64,000 nucleotides of DNA from Massilia sp. BSC265 (GCF_000740675.1 NZ_JPXI01000037.1:186001-250000), one strand, 5' to 3'. Counted from the stretch's first letter, positions 19,287-29,100 are shown. Notes: a model not told the origin generated them from the letters alone. Numbers and translations: made by a program.

Positions 19287-20168
19287 TTACAGCATGGCCT
19301 TCAGCAGGCGAGCCATTTCCGACGGGTTCTTGGTGACCTTGATACCGCAGGCTTCCATGATTTCCAGCTTGGCTTGCGCGGTATCGGCGCCGCCCGAGAT
19401 CAGCGCGCCGGCATGGCCCATGCGCTTGCCCGGAGGCGCAGTGACGCCGGCGATGAAGCCGACGACCGGCTTCTTCATGTTGTCCTTGATCCACTGAGCA
19501 GCGTTCGCCTCGTCCGGGCCGCCGATCTCGCCGATCATGATGACAGCGTCGGTGTCCGGATCGTCGTTGAACATGCGCATCACGTCAATGTGCTTCAGGC
19601 CGTTGATCGGGTCGCCGCCGATGCCGACTGCCGACGACTGGCCCAGGCCCAGTGCGGTCAGCTGGCCGACTGCTTCATAGGTCAGCGTGCCCGAACGCGA
19701 CACGACGCCGATGCGGCCCTTCTTGTGGATGTGACCCGGCATGATGCCGATCTTGATTTCGTCCGGGGTGATCAGGCCTGGGCAGTTCGGGCCCAGCAGC
19801 AGGGTCTTGGAGCCGGCCTTGGCCATGCGGTCCTTGACTTCCATCATGTCACGGACAGGGATGCCTTCGGTGATGCAGATCGCCAGGTCCAGTTCGGCTT
19901 CGACAGCTTCCCAGATCGCGGCGGCTGCGCCTGCAGGCGGAACATAGATCACCGACACGGTGGCGCCGGTTTCCGACTTGGCTTCCTTGACCGATGCGTA
20001 GATCGGGATGCCTTCGAAATCTTCACCGGCTTTCTTCGGGTTCACGCCTGCCACGAAGGCTTCACGGCCGTTCGCGTAGTCACGGCACATGCGGGTGTGG
20101 AACTGACCGGTCTTGCCGGTGATACCTTGGGTGATGACTTTGGTGTCTTTATTAATCAGAATCGACAT
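19287..20168 (-). CDS. sucD: Succinyl-CoA synthetase alpha subunit
   Basis: A 293-residue subunit of the TCA-cycle enzyme making ATP (or GTP) from succinyl-CoA. The CoA-binding Rossmann part reads [15 protein letters not shown]; the phosphohistidine loop is seen in [13 protein letters not shown] near residue 250. ATG has AAGGAAAT upstream. It follows sucC with an 18-base gap and ends at a strong terminator, so sucCD is a two-gene operon separate from other TCA genes. Confidence 0.97.
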   Translation of the reverse strand: MSILINKDTKVITQGITGKTGQFHTRMCRDYANGREAFVAGVNPKKAGEDFEGIPIYASVKEAKSETGATVSVIYVPPAGAAAAIWEAVEAELDLAICITEGIPVRDMMEVKDRMAKAGSKTLLLGPNCPGLITPDEIKIGIMPGHIHKKGRIGVVSRSGTLTYEAVGQLTALGLGQSSAVGIGGDPINGLKHIDVMRMFNDDPDTDAVIMIGEIGGPDEANAAQWIKDNMKKPVVGFIAGVTAPPGKRMGHAGALISGGADTAQAKLEIMEACGIKVTKNPSEMARLLKAML

Positions 20169-20186
20169 TTTTATTTCCTTCGCGAA

Positions 20187-21356
20187 TTAGGCTTGGCCAG
20201 CGGCAGCGGCAACGACCTGCTTCGCTGCGTCTTCCATGGTGTCTGCGGAGATGATCGGCAGGCCGGAGTCAGCCAGCATCTTCTTGCCCAGGTCTTCATT
20301 GGTGCCCTTCATGCGGACGACCAGCGGCACCTGCAGCGAGACCGCTTTCGATGCGGTGATGACGCCTTCGGCGATCACGTCGCAGCGCATGATGCCGCCG
20401 AAGATGTTGACCAGGATGGCTTTCAGGCCCGGGTTCTTCAGCATGATCTTGAATGCTTCGGTAACCTTTTCTGCGGTTGCACCGCCGCCCACGTCCAGGA
20501 AGTTGGCCGGCTCGCCGCCGAACAGCTTGATGGTGTCCATGGTGGCCATGGCCAGGCCGGCGCCGTTCACCAGGCAGCCGATGTTGCCGTCGAGCGAGAT
20601 GTAGGCCAGGTCGAACTTCGATGCTTCGACTTCAGCCGGATCTTCTTCGTCCAGGTCGCGGTAGGCGACGATTTCCGGATGACGGAACAGGGCGTTCGAG
20701 TCGAAGTTGAACTTGGCGTCCAGGGCGATGACCTTGCCCGAGCCGGTCAGGATCAGCGGGTTGATTTCGGCCAGCGATGCGTCGGTTTCCCAGTATGCCT
20801 TGTACAGGCCCTGCAGGTTGGTGCGGGCGTCGACAACGGATTCTTCCGGCACGCCGATCTTGCGGGCGACGTCGTCTGCCTGCTCATCGGTCAGGCCGAC
20901 CGACGGTTCGATCACGACGTTGTGGATCTTTTCCGGGTTGGTGTGCGCGACTTCTTCGATGTCCATGCCGCCTTCCGACGAGGCCATCAGCACGACCTTC
21001 TGGGTGACGCGGTCGGTCACCAGGGAAACGTACAGTTCTTTCTTGATGTCGGCGCCTTCTTCGATCAGCAGGCGGCGGACTTTCTGGCCTTCGGGGCCGG
21101 TCTGGTGGGTCACCAGCTGCATGCCCATGATCTGGTCGGCGTATTCCTTGACCTGTTCCAGCGACTTGGCAACCTTGACGCCGCCGCCTTTACCACGGCC
21201 ACCGGCGTGGATCTGCGCCTTGACAACCCATACCGGGCCGCCCAGCTCTTCAGCGGCCTTGACGGCCTCTTCCACCGTCATGCACGGAATGCCGCGCGGA
21301 ACGGTCACTCCGAATTTTCGGAGGATCTCTTTGCCCTGATACTCATGGATTTTCAT
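20187..21356 (-). CDS. sucC: Succinyl-CoA synthetase beta subunit
   Basis: A 389-residue ATP-grasp subunit that binds nucleotide and succinate. Signatures are [50 protein letters not shown] and [16 protein letters not shown]. Length is that expected for bacterial SucC. ATG is preceded by GGGAAG. It precedes sucD and follows a DUF2889 gene by 71 bases. Confidence 0.97.
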   Translation of the reverse strand: MKIHEYQGKEILRKFGVTVPRGIPCMTVEEAVKAAEELGGPVWVVKAQIHAGGRGKGGGVKVAKSLEQVKEYADQIMGMQLVTHQTGPEGQKVRRLLIEEGADIKKELYVSLVTDRVTQKVVLMASSEGGMDIEEVAHTNPEKIHNVVIEPSVGLTDEQADDVARKIGVPEESVVDARTNLQGLYKAYWETDASLAEINPLILTGSGKVIALDAKFNFDSNALFRHPEIVAYRDLDEEDPAEVEASKFDLAYISLDGNIGCLVNGAGLAMATMDTIKLFGGEPANFLDVGGGATAEKVTEAFKIMLKNPGLKAILVNIFGGIMRCDVIAEGVITASKAVSLQVPLVVRMKGTNEDLGKKMLADSGLPIISADTMEDAAKQVVAAAAGQA

Positions 21357-21427
21357 GCTGGCTTCCCTTCTTATCTATGTACTGAATGAGTAATACGGTT
21401 GAATTACAAAATGACAAACAGTGAATC

Positions 21428-21991
21428 CTAACCCGACACGGCTTTGATCGACCAGCGGGGATAGTAGGTGGCCACGGCCGGTCCGTCGCTGCGCAGCGCA
21501 TGGCAACGGTCGAGCTCGAAGGGCCGTTCGGCCGAGTTGTCTTCGGCACCGCCGCGCGTGTCGAACACGTCGTCGGCGTAGGCCTGCAGCGCTGCGGTGG
21601 GCAGCACCTGGGCCAATTCGGTCAGGTGGGTGCAGCCGAGCACGCCCGAGAGGCGGTCTTTCAGGTGCAGCCGGAAGTGGTTCATGAGGGACAGACCGAC
21701 CAGCTTTTTGTAAGCAGGGCCAATGGTCTCGCAAAAACCGGGATACGGAACGGAATCGGACGCGGCTTCGGCGTCCACGATGGTCAGCTTGCGGTCGATG
21801 GTCACACGCAGCTTGAGGTCGTGTACGGGGGTGCCGCCCGGACGAGTGCCGGAGGCGAGCGGGATGTCCTGGGTTTTGACATCGCGGATACTGGCGTCCA
21901 GATCCCACAGGCCATCGTCGCGCGCATAGGCTTCAACGGTGATGGCGCGCGTATGCCGGAGCGAGCGCGATACGGGAGGAGACAGGGGCAT
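21428..21991 (-). CDS. DUF2889 domain-containing protein
   Basis: A 187-residue protein of the DUF2889 family, recognised by SRSLRHTRAITVEAYARDDG, LWDLDASIRDVK, CTHLTELAQVLPTAALQA and the Cys-His near 122-123. The biochemical role of the family is unknown. The start was set at ATG 21991; an in-frame TTG three codons upstream is possible, and neither has a strong ribosome site. It lies upstream of sucC on the same strand and could be co-transcribed. Confidence 0.82.
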   Translation of the reverse strand: MPLSPPVSRSLRHTRAITVEAYARDDGLWDLDASIRDVKTQDIPLASGTRPGGTPVHDLKLRVTIDRKLTIVDAEAASDSVPYPGFCETIGPAYKKLVGLSLMNHFRLHLKDRLSGVLGCTHLTELAQVLPTAALQAYADDVFDTRGGAEDNSAERPFELDRCHALRSDGPAVATYYPRWSIKAVSG

Positions 21992-22503
21992 AAAAACCAA
22001 TGCCGCTTGCGCGGCGGTTAGTGGTGCAGCCAGTGTGCGTCATGCACGTTGACGTAGCTTCTACGACAACAACCGCTCATGCGGCGCTGCTTAAACCGTG
22101 AAAGTTTAGCACAGGGCGTTGGCAGTTGCACTGCAACGAAGGCTTTTTGCCGCGTTGCAGCGACAGGGCAGACAGATTTATTGCTGAGTAGTCAAGCTTG
22201 CAGGCGGCTGGACGAGTTGGAGGGGTGGCAAGACCAATCCTGAGTCACAACGCGCTGGACGGGAGGGGCGTAAACGCACAGCGCCAGCGTGCAGCGCCAT
22301 CGTCCGTTGAGGAATATGCCGTGGCATATCGGCGATGACGCTCCACGCTGGCGCCGGAGCAGGGCTTCTCTATTTCTGCATAGAGTAGAGAGCGCAAGAA
22401 TCGGGGGTGATACATCAGGCCTGCGGCCAAGCCTGGCATATCGTCAGAGCAAACCTGGGGCCAGGCCTGCTCATCGGGACAGCAAGCTTACACTCCAGCC
22501 TGC
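21992..22503. other. 512-base intergenic region between DUF2889 gene and recX
   Basis: No gene can be supported; short frames lack ribosome sites and look random. It contains a long imperfect cruciform (22281-22354) and a small hairpin CTCTAT-TTCTGC-ATAGAG (22368-22385). Base composition is lower in GC than the flanking genes around 22080-22240. Confidence 0.6.
22281..22354. repeat. Nested imperfect cruciform
   Basis: Outer arms of 22 bases (22281-22302 and 22333-22354) are reverse complements with two mismatches. Inside them ATATGCC-GT-GGCATAT (22314-22329) forms a second perfect stem. No U-tract follows on either strand, so it is not a standard terminator. It may be a REP-like element, a small structured RNA or a remnant of a short inverted-repeat element. 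Confidence 0.65.
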
Positions 22504-22962
22504 CTACAGCTCGTCGTCGTCGGGAGCGCCCTGCATTGCGGTCCGTGCAGCGCGTTGGGAGAAACCACGCTGCAGCAGGAAGCGCATCTGCTTGGCTCGC
22601 TCGGCCGCATCGACGGCGACGGTGCCGAACTTGCGCCGCCACACTTCGGTGGCGCGTGCCGTTTCACTGTCGACGAGCGCGGCCTTGATCTCATCCAGCG
22701 CTTCGCCGTTGACGCCGTGGCTTTGCAGCTCGGCCATCACGCGGCTGTTGCCGAAGCGGCTAGCCTTCCTGTTGATCAGGGATTCGGCAAAACGCTCCTG
22801 CGACAGCCAGTTATTCTTTTCAAGGAAATCCAGGAGGGCTTCCACGTCATCGCCCTCCTCGGCATAACGGGCCAGCTTGCGCCCCAGCTCGAGCCGGCTG
22901 TGCTCGCGCAGCGAGAGATAACGCAGCGCGCGCGCTTTCAGGCTCAGCTGAGGTGCAGGCAT
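22504..22962 (-). CDS. recX: Regulatory protein RecX
   Basis: A 152-residue all-helical protein that binds RecA filaments and limits RecA activity. Family features are [23 protein letters not shown] at the N-terminus, [19 protein letters not shown], and the tandem three-helix repeats up to [18 protein letters not shown] at 22962 was preferred to a GTG two codons earlier. It follows recA by 22 bases, the usual arrangement, so it should rise with recA on DNA damage. Confidence 0.95.
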   Translation of the reverse strand: MPAPQLSLKARALRYLSLREHSRLELGRKLARYAEEGDDVEALLDFLEKNNWLSQERFAESLINRKASRFGNSRVMAELQSHGVNGEALDEIKAALVDSETARATEVWRRKFGTVAVDAAERAKQMRFLLQRGFSQRAARTAMQGAPDDDEL

Positions 22963-22984
22963 GGGCACTCTACAAGCTCAGCGA

Positions 22985-24067
22985 TTACTCGCCGACTGCC
23001 TTCAGCTTGTCCTTGCCGCTGTCTTCGACAGCAGCGAGGACCGGCGGCAGTTCACGCACGCCCAGCGCAGCACGGACCTTGTTCTCGATTTCGCGTGCCA
23101 GTGCCGGACGCTCTTTCAGGAACAGACGGGCGTTGTCCTTGCCCTGGCCAATGCGTTCGCCGTTATAGCTGTACCACGAACCCGACTTCTCGACGATCTT
23201 GTTGTCGGCGCCCAGATCCAGGATTTCGCCTTCGCGCGAGGTGCCTTCTCCGTACAGGATGTCGAAGTGGGCTTCCTTGAACGGCGGCGCGATCTTGTTC
23301 TTGACGACCTTGACCTTGGTTTCGTTACCGATCACTTCGTCACCCGACTTGATCGAGCCGGTACGGCGGATGTCCATGCGCACGGAGGCGTAGAACTTCA
23401 GCGCGTTACCGCCGGTGGTGGTTTCCGGGCTGCCGAACATGACGCCGATCTTCATACGGATCTGGTTGATGAAGATGACCAGCGTGTTGGTGCGGTTGAT
23501 CGAGGCGGTCAGCTTGCGCAGCGCCTGGGACATCAGTCGCGCCTGCAGGCCCGGGAGCGAATCGCCCATGTCGCCTTCGATTTCGGCGCGCGGGGTCAGT
23601 GCCGCCACCGAGTCGATGACCACGAGGTCGACCGAACCCGAACGCACCAGTGCGTCGGTGATTTCGAGGGCCTGTTCACCGGTGTCCGGCTGCGAGATCA
23701 GCAGCTCGTCCAGCTTGATGCCCAGCTTCTGCGCGTAGCCCACGTCGAGCGCGTGCTCGGCGTCGATGAAAGCGCAGGTGCCACCCAGTTTCTGCATCTG
23801 GGCAATGGTCTGCAGCGTCAGGGTGGTTTTACCCGACGATTCCGGACCGTAGATCTCGACAATACGGCCGCGCGGCAGGCCACCGACGCCCAGCGCGATG
23901 TCCAGGCCCAGCGAGCCGGTGGAAACAGTCTGCACTTCCTCGACCGGCATGTTGGAATCCATGCGCATGACCGAGCCCTTGCCGAACTGCTTTTCAATTT
24001 GCGCCAGGGCGGCTGCCAGCGCTTTGCCCTTTTCAGCGGCGTTTACTGCGAGTTTTTTGTCGTCCAT
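22985..24067 (-). CDS. recA: Recombinase RecA
   Basis: A 360-residue DNA strand-exchange ATPase and LexA co-protease. Walker A is GPESSGKT at residues 74-81, Walker [13 protein letters not shown], and loop L2 region [17 protein letters not shown] is intact. The C-terminus is shorter and less acidic than in E. coli but normal for Burkholderiales. Two LexA-type operators lie 63-123 bases upstream of the start. recX follows in the same transcript. Confidence 0.98.
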   Translation of the reverse strand: MDDKKLAVNAAEKGKALAAALAQIEKQFGKGSVMRMDSNMPVEEVQTVSTGSLGLDIALGVGGLPRGRIVEIYGPESSGKTTLTLQTIAQMQKLGGTCAFIDAEHALDVGYAQKLGIKLDELLISQPDTGEQALEITDALVRSGSVDLVVIDSVAALTPRAEIEGDMGDSLPGLQARLMSQALRKLTASINRTNTLVIFINQIRMKIGVMFGSPETTTGGNALKFYASVRMDIRRTGSIKSGDEVIGNETKVKVVKNKIAPPFKEAHFDILYGEGTSREGEILDLGADNKIVEKSGSWYSYNGERIGQGKDNARLFLKERPALAREIENKVRAALGVRELPPVLAAVEDSGKDKLKAVGE

Positions 24068-24129
24068 GGTGTACTTTCAGCTGTGGAGTAGGCAAGGTAG
24101 GGGCGCTACCGCTAAAATCAAGAGAACTA

Positions 24130-24145
24130 CTGTATATAAATCCAG
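24130..24145 (-). promoter_or_regulatory. LexA box 1 upstream of recA
   Basis: CTGTATATAAATCCAG fits CTG-N10-CAG, the proteobacterial LexA operator. It is the box closer to recA, 63 bases from the start codon, and the embedded TATACAG on the minus strand could serve as the -10 region. Confidence 0.85.
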
Positions 24146-24174
24146 TTGTCCAAGCAAGCAAAATCAAGCCACTA

Positions 24175-24190
24175 CTGTATATAAATCCAG
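24175..24190 (-). promoter_or_regulatory. LexA box 2 upstream of recA
   Basis: An identical CTGTATATAAATCCAG exactly 45 bases from the first. Sequences after both boxes also resemble each other (AAGCAAGC/GGCAAGCG), so the operator appears to have arisen by a tandem duplication of about 45 bases. It may also influence the divergent regulator gene at 24298. Confidence 0.85.
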
Positions 24191-24297
24191 TAGTTTAGGC
24201 AAGCGAAAAATGGGAGTGTGGTAGGCTCGCATTATTGCGATAAATCAAACACAATAGGGGCCTGACAACGGTTTAATGTTCTAGTTAGGTGGCCCCC

Positions 24298-24999
24298 ATG
24301 CGAATTCTGCTCGCCGAAGATGATAGCGTACTTGCCGATGGGCTAACGCGTTCCCTGCGCCAGTCCGGCTATGCCATCGATTGCGTCAAGAACGGCCAGG
24401 ATGCCGATACGGCCCTGTCCACCCAGGAGTTCGACCTCCTGATCCTTGACCTCGGCCTGCCCAAGCTGTCCGGGCTGGAAGTGCTGCGCCGCCTGCGCGC
24501 GCGTTCCTCGCTGCTGCCGGTGCTGATCCTCACCGCTGCCGATTCGGTCGAGCAGCGCGTCGAGGGCCTCGACCTCGGCGCCGACGACTACATGGCCAAG
24601 CCCTTCGCCCTGTCCGAGCTGGAGGCGCGGGTGCGCGCCCTCACCCGGCGCGGCGCCGGCGGCGGCCCCACCGTGGTGCGCCATGGCCCGCTGGTCTACG
24701 ACCAGGTCGGTCGCAGCGCCTACATCAATGACCAGATGCTCGACCTGTCGGCGCGTGAGCTCGGCCTGCTCGAAGTGCTGCTGGCCCGCACCGGGCGCCT
24801 GGTGTCCAAGGAGCAGCTGGTCGACCACCTGTGCGAATGGGGCGAGGAAGTCTCGAACAATGCCATCGAGGTCTACGTGCACCGCCTGCGCAAGAAGATC
24901 GAGGTGGGCGGCGTGCGCATCGCCACCGTGCGCGGCCTCGGCTACTGCCTCGAGAAATACTCCGACGCTCCGCGCGCGGCCGTCCCAGAGAACAAGTGA
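24298..24999 (+). CDS. OmpR-family response regulator
   Basis: A 233-residue two-component regulator. The receiver domain (1-115) has the acidic pocket EDD at 7-9, phospho-acceptor Asp51 in LILDLGLP and the Lys in MAKPF; a winged-helix DNA-binding domain follows (about 135-225, with NAIEVYVHRLRKKI). It resembles the TctD/QseB group. ATG at 24298 has an AGGTGG ribosome site; a GTG three codons earlier is the alternative. Its stop overlaps the kinase start, so the two are translationally coupled. The downstream symporter genes are the likely target. Confidence 0.94.
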   Translation: MRILLAEDDSVLADGLTRSLRQSGYAIDCVKNGQDADTALSTQEFDLLILDLGLPKLSGLEVLRRLRARSSLLPVLILTAADSVEQRVEGLDLGADDYMAKPFALSELEARVRALTRRGAGGGPTVVRHGPLVYDQVGRSAYINDQMLDLSARELGLLEVLLARTGRLVSKEQLVDHLCEWGEEVSNNAIEVYVHRLRKKIEVGGVRIATVRGLGYCLEKYSDAPRAAVPENK

Positions 25000-26603
25000 A
25001 CGAACACGAGCGCGGACTTGCCGACGCGCCACGGGGCGCGGGGCAGGACGCGTCCCAACCCTTCCAAGGGGCGGAATACCGGCCCTACGTTCCTCCCAAC
25101 CCCGAGCCCGACGAGAACATCCGGCACTCCCTGTTCGGCGAGATCCTCGACTGGATGCTGGCCCCGCTGCTGCTGCTGTGGCCGATGAGCATCGCGATCA
25201 CCTACCTGGTGGCGAAGTCGATCGCCAACCAGCCGTTCGACGATGCGCTGGAAGACCGCGTGACCGTGCTGTCGCAGCAGATTCGCACGGTGGCCGGCCG
25301 ACCCGTGGTGCAGCTGCCCGGCAGCGCGCGCGACGTGCTGCGCGCGGATGACGTCGACAGCGTTTACTTCCAGATCAGCGGACCGGACGGCGCCCACCTC
25401 GACGGCGACCGCGACCTGCCGCGCCCGCGCATGGCCGGCCCGGACGCCGAAGAACGCGCCCGCAGCGGTAGCGTGGTGTTCCGCAACGACAGCATCCACG
25501 GCACGCCGGTGCGTGTCGCCTATTCGTGGGTGAACCTCGACCCGCTGCGCGAGCAACCGGCGGCCCCAGGCACGGCGCAAGGCCAGGCCCAGGGGCCGGC
25601 CCCGGCGCTGGCCCTGGTGCAGGTCGCCGAAACCCTCGACAAGCGCGCCCACCTGGCAAACGAGATCATCAAGGGCGTGATCCTGCCCCAATTCATTATC
25701 CTGCCGGTGATCCTGGCCCTGGTCTGGTTCGCCCTGTCGCGCGGCCTGTCCCCGTTGGCCGAGCTGCAGCAGCGCATCCGCGCGCGGCCGCAGGACGACC
25801 TGTCGCCGATCGACCCGCGCCAGGTGCCGGAAGAGATCTCGCCGCTGGTCGGCTCTTTCAACGACATGCTCGAGCGCCTGGCCCAGACCGTCGAGATGCA
25901 GAAGCGCTTCATCGCCGACGCTGCGCACCAGATGAAGACGCCCCTGGCCGGCATGCGCATGCAGTCCGAGCTGGCGCTGCGCCAGGTCGACCCCGGCGAA
26001 ATCCACCGCTCGCTCGAACAGCTGGCCAAGAGCTCGGAATCGGCCACACGCCTGGTCAACCAGTTGCTGGCCCTGGCCCGCGCCGAGAACCAGCCGCATG
26101 CCGGCCTCGCCTTCGACGAGATCGACCTGGCCCAGCTGGCCCGCGCCACCGTGCAGGACTGGGTGCAGGCCTCGTTCGCGCACGGCATCGACCTCGGCTT
26201 CGAGCCCTCGGAAGAGCCCTTGCTCATCGCAGGCAATGCCCTGATGCTGCGCGAGCTCCTGTCGAACCTGATCGACAATGCGCTGCGCTACACCCCGCAC
26301 GGCGGCAGCGTGACGGTGCGCGTGCGGCGCGACGGCGAGCACGCCCTGCTCGAGGTCGAGGACACCGGCCCCGGCATCGCGCCGAGCGAGCGCGCCAACG
26401 TGTTCGAGCGCTTCTACCGCATCCTCGGCAGCAACGTGCAGGGCAGCGGCCTGGGGCTGGCGATCGTGCGCGAGATCGCGCAGCAGCACGGCGCCGAGAT
26501 CGACATCTTCAACAACCCGCGCAGCCACTCGCCCAAGTACCCGGGCAGCCTGTTCCGCCTGACCTTCCCGCCTCCTGTCCATGAACCCGAAGACGCCGCT
26601 TGA
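24996..26603 (+). CDS. Sensor histidine kinase, TctE/QseC-like
   Basis: A 535-residue membrane kinase starting at GTG 24996 inside the regulator stop (GTGA overlap). A proline-rich cytoplasmic N-terminus of about 50 residues precedes helix one (about 54-74), an extracytoplasmic sensor of roughly 150 residues of the 2CSK_N type, and helix two (about 228-250). Then come a HAMP-like linker, the H-box with His311 (ADAAHQMKTPL) and an ATPase domain with NLIDNALRYTPHGG and GSGLGLAIV. The sensor end has an Ala/Gln/Pro-rich low-complexity stretch near 190-205. It partners the regulator before it and overlaps the symporter small subunit by 23 bases. Confidence 0.92.
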   Translation: MNEHERGLADAPRGAGQDASQPFQGAEYRPYVPPNPEPDENIRHSLFGEILDWMLAPLLLLWPMSIAITYLVAKSIANQPFDDALEDRVTVLSQQIRTVAGRPVVQLPGSARDVLRADDVDSVYFQISGPDGAHLDGDRDLPRPRMAGPDAEERARSGSVVFRNDSIHGTPVRVAYSWVNLDPLREQPAAPGTAQGQAQGPAPALALVQVAETLDKRAHLANEIIKGVILPQFIILPVILALVWFALSRGLSPLAELQQRIRARPQDDLSPIDPRQVPEEISPLVGSFNDMLERLAQTVEMQKRFIADAAHQMKTPLAGMRMQSELALRQVDPGEIHRSLEQLAKSSESATRLVNQLLALARAENQPHAGLAFDEIDLAQLARATVQDWVQASFAHGIDLGFEPSEEPLLIAGNALMLRELLSNLIDNALRYTPHGGSVTVRVRRDGEHALLEVEDTGPGIAPSERANVFERFYRILGSNVQGSGLGLAIVREIAQQHGAEIDIFNNPRSHSPKYPGSLFRLTFPPPVHEPEDAA

Positions 26604-26898
26604 CCCCTCGCCTCCTTCCAGCGATCCGCACGCGCGGCTGGCCGCGGCCCGCGCCGCGCACTGGCAGGCGACGCGCCGGCTGACCTTCGTCCTGATGGCG
26701 CTGTGGCTGTGCACCGGATTCGGCACCGTGTTCTTCGCACGCGAGCTGTCGCACTTCACCGTGTTCGGTTGGCCGCTGTCCTTCTACATGGCGGCGCAGG
26801 GAGCCTCGCTGGTATCGCTCGTGGTGATCGTGTTCTACGCCTGGCGCATGCGCCGGCTCGACCGCCTGCACCCTGACGCGGCCCGGGAGGCCGCATGA
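26581..26898 (+). CDS. DUF4212 small subunit of sodium:solute symporter
   Basis: A 105-residue protein with two membrane helices (about 33-52 and 62-85: GWPLSFYMAAQGASLVSLVV), the small-subunit family that accompanies VC_2705-type symporters. It overlaps the kinase gene by 23 bases and the large subunit by 4 (ATGA), so four genes are coupled in one transcript. The small subunit is thought to be required for, or to modulate, the large one; its exact role is not known. Confidence 0.9.
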   Translation: MNPKTPLDPSPPSSDPHARLAAARAAHWQATRRLTFVLMALWLCTGFGTVFFARELSHFTVFGWPLSFYMAAQGASLVSLVVIVFYAWRMRRLDRLHPDAAREAA

Positions 26899-28967
26899 GC
26901 ATCAACAAGCCGCCGTACTTCCGCAAGCTGTCGCGCTACTATCTCTGGTACACCGCCTGCTTCGCCCTGTTCCTGGTGGCGCTGGCCCTGCTCGAGCAGG
27001 AAGGCATGCCGCGCCTGTGGATCGGCTACATCTTCATGTTCGCGACCATCGTCCTGTACGCCACCATCGGCGTGGTGGCGCGCACCTCGAACGTCACCGA
27101 ATACTACGTGGCGGGACGGCGCGTGCCGGCCCTGTTCAACGGCATGGCCACGGCGGCCGACTGGATCTCGGCGGCCAGTTTCATCAGCCTGGCCGGCGGC
27201 CTGTACCTCTACGGCTTCGACGGGCTGGCCTACATCATGGGCTGGACCGGCGGCTTCGTGCTGGTGGCCCTCCTCATCGCACCCTACCTGCGCAAGTTCG
27301 GGCAATACACCATCCCCGACTTCCTGGCGGCGCGCTACGGCGGCGGCGCGGGCGGGCGCGGCGGACCGGTGCGGGCGCTGGCGGTGGCCGCCACCATCCT
27401 GGTCTCCTTCACCTACGTGGTGGCGCAGATCTATGCGGTCGGCCTGATCGCCTCGCGCTTCACCGGCGTGGATTTCTCGGTCGGCATCTTCCTGGGCCTG
27501 GCCAGCATCCTGGTCTGCTCGTTCCTGGGCGGGATGCGCGGCATCACCTGGACCCAGGTGGCCCAGTACATCATCCTGCTGGTGGCCTTCCTGATCCCGA
27601 GCATCTGGCTGGCGGCCAAGCACGCCGACAACCCGGTGCCGCAGGTGGCCTATGGCTCGCTGCTGCCGAAGCTGGCCGCGCGCGAGCAGCAGCTGGAAAA
27701 GGACCCGCGCGAGGAGCAGGTGCGGGCCGAGTTCCGGCGCCGCGCCGACGAATACGTGGCGCGCCTGGCCGCCTTGCCAAGCTCGTGGGAGACGGGCAAG
27801 CTGGAAGCGCAGCGCAAGCTGGCCGCCGTACGCGCCAGCAATGCCTCGCTGGTCGAGGTGCGCCAGGCCGAACGCGCCCTGAACACCTATCCGGGTTCGG
27901 TCGACGAGGCACGCGTCCTGTGGATTGAACAGCGCGACGCCAACCTGGCGCGTGCCCGCCCGCCGGTGCCGCACACGGTGCCCTTCCCCGGCGCCACCGA
28001 AGAAGAATCGGACAAGCGCCGCAACAACTTCCTGGCCGTGGTGTTCTGCCTGATGTTCGGCACCGCCGCCCTGCCCCACATCCTGATGCGCGCCTACACC
28101 ACGCCCTCGGTGAACGAGACGCGGGTATCGGTGTTCTGGACCCTGTTCTTCATCCTGCTGATCTACCTGACCATCCCGGCGCTGGCGGTGCTCGCGAAGT
28201 ACGACATCTATACCGCGCTGGTGGGCAGCGATTTTTCATCGCTGCCCACCTGGGTCTCGTACTGGGCCAGCGTCGACAAGGTCAATCCTCTTCTCAGCAT
28301 TGCCGACATCAACCGCGACGGCGTGGTGCAACTGGCCGAGATCGCGATCGACGCCGATGTGCTGGTGCTGGCCACGCCCGAGATCGGCGGCCTGCCCTAC
28401 GTGATCTCGGGCCTGGTGGCGGCCGGCGGCCTGGCGGCGGCCTTGTCCACGGCGGATGGCTTGCTGCTGGCGATCTCCAATGCGCTGTCGCATGACGTGT
28501 ACTACAAGATGGTCGATCCGGGCGCCTCGACCCAGAAGCGGGTGACCATCTCCAAGCTGCTGCTGCTGGCGGTGGCCTTCATCGCGGCCTATGCCGCCTC
28601 GCAAAAGCCCGCCGATATCCTCTCATTGGTCGGCGCCGCCTTCTCGCTTGCCGGTTCTACCCTTTTTCCGGTGCTGGTGCTGGGCGTGTTCTGGAAGCGC
28701 GCCAACCACATGGGTGCAATGGCGGGCATGGTCACCGGCTTCCTGGTCTGCCTGTGGTACATGCTGCGCGCCAGCCCCACCCTGGGCGGCAGCCTGGACC
28801 AGTCCTGGCTCGGCATCCAGCCGCTGGCGGCGGGCGTGTTCGGGGTGCCGGCGGGCCTGCTGGCCACCGTCATCGGCAGCCTGCTGAGCGCACCGCCCAG
28901 CCATGCGAGCCTGGGCATGGTCGACTACATCCGGGCGCCCGAACAGGAGAGCTCGGGCAAGCCCTGA
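26895..28967 (+). CDS. Sodium:solute symporter, VC_2705 subfamily
   Basis: A 690-residue SSS-family transporter with about 12-13 helices. EYYVAGRRVPALFNGMATAADWISAASF is the sodium-symporter signature also found in acetate permease ActP. It has a large charged cytoplasmic or periplasmic insertion at about residues 250-370 (AAREQQLEKDPREEQV...), typical of this subfamily, and a second small loop near 460. Likely substrates are acetate or other short organic acids, by family resemblance. It is last in the regulator-kinase-small subunit-large subunit operon, which suggests substrate-dependent induction. Confidence 0.92.
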   Translation: MSINKPPYFRKLSRYYLWYTACFALFLVALALLEQEGMPRLWIGYIFMFATIVLYATIGVVARTSNVTEYYVAGRRVPALFNGMATAADWISAASFISLAGGLYLYGFDGLAYIMGWTGGFVLVALLIAPYLRKFGQYTIPDFLAARYGGGAGGRGGPVRALAVAATILVSFTYVVAQIYAVGLIASRFTGVDFSVGIFLGLASILVCSFLGGMRGITWTQVAQYIILLVAFLIPSIWLAAKHADNPVPQVAYGSLLPKLAAREQQLEKDPREEQVRAEFRRRADEYVARLAALPSSWETGKLEAQRKLAAVRASNASLVEVRQAERALNTYPGSVDEARVLWIEQRDANLARARPPVPHTVPFPGATEEESDKRRNNFLAVVFCLMFGTAALPHILMRAYTTPSVNETRVSVFWTLFFILLIYLTIPALAVLAKYDIYTALVGSDFSSLPTWVSYWASVDKVNPLLSIADINRDGVVQLAEIAIDADVLVLATPEIGGLPYVISGLVAAGGLAAALSTADGLLLAISNALSHDVYYKMVDPGASTQKRVTISKLLLLAVAFIAAYAASQKPADILSLVGAAFSLAGSTLFPVLVLGVFWKRANHMGAMAGMVTGFLVCLWYMLRASPTLGGSLDQSWLGIQPLAAGVFGVPAGLLATVIGSLLSAPPSHASLGMVDYIRAPEQESSGKP

Positions 28968-29100
28968 GGCGCGTACGCCACGGTTGCCATGCGGCATGCA
29001 TGACATCTGCATGGCAGCGTGCCTTTCGGTGACTGGACTGTTATTGTCGAGCGGCTGCGGGAACGCACCCCGCGCCCATTTCGACAACCAAACAGAGATC

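Noticed and set aside
19138..19497. Plus-strand frame over the sucD terminator and sucD 3' end
   Set aside because: It crosses a strong terminator and is antisense to sucD; no coding evidence.
22245..22439. 64-codon minus-strand frame upstream of the DUF2889 gene
   Set aside because: It spans the cruciform, has no ribosome site, and its sequence looks like a by-product of the repeat.
26581..26603. Possibility that the 23-base overlap between kinase and DUF4212 genes means a wrong start
   Set aside because: The DUF4212 start gives a typical N-terminus and no later ATG precedes the first helix; long overlaps are plausible in a fully coupled operon.
28985..29016. Inverted repeat TGCCATGC/GCATGGCA after the VC_2705-type symporter
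   Set aside because: Short stem with a 16-base loop and no U-tract; too weak to call a terminator or operator.
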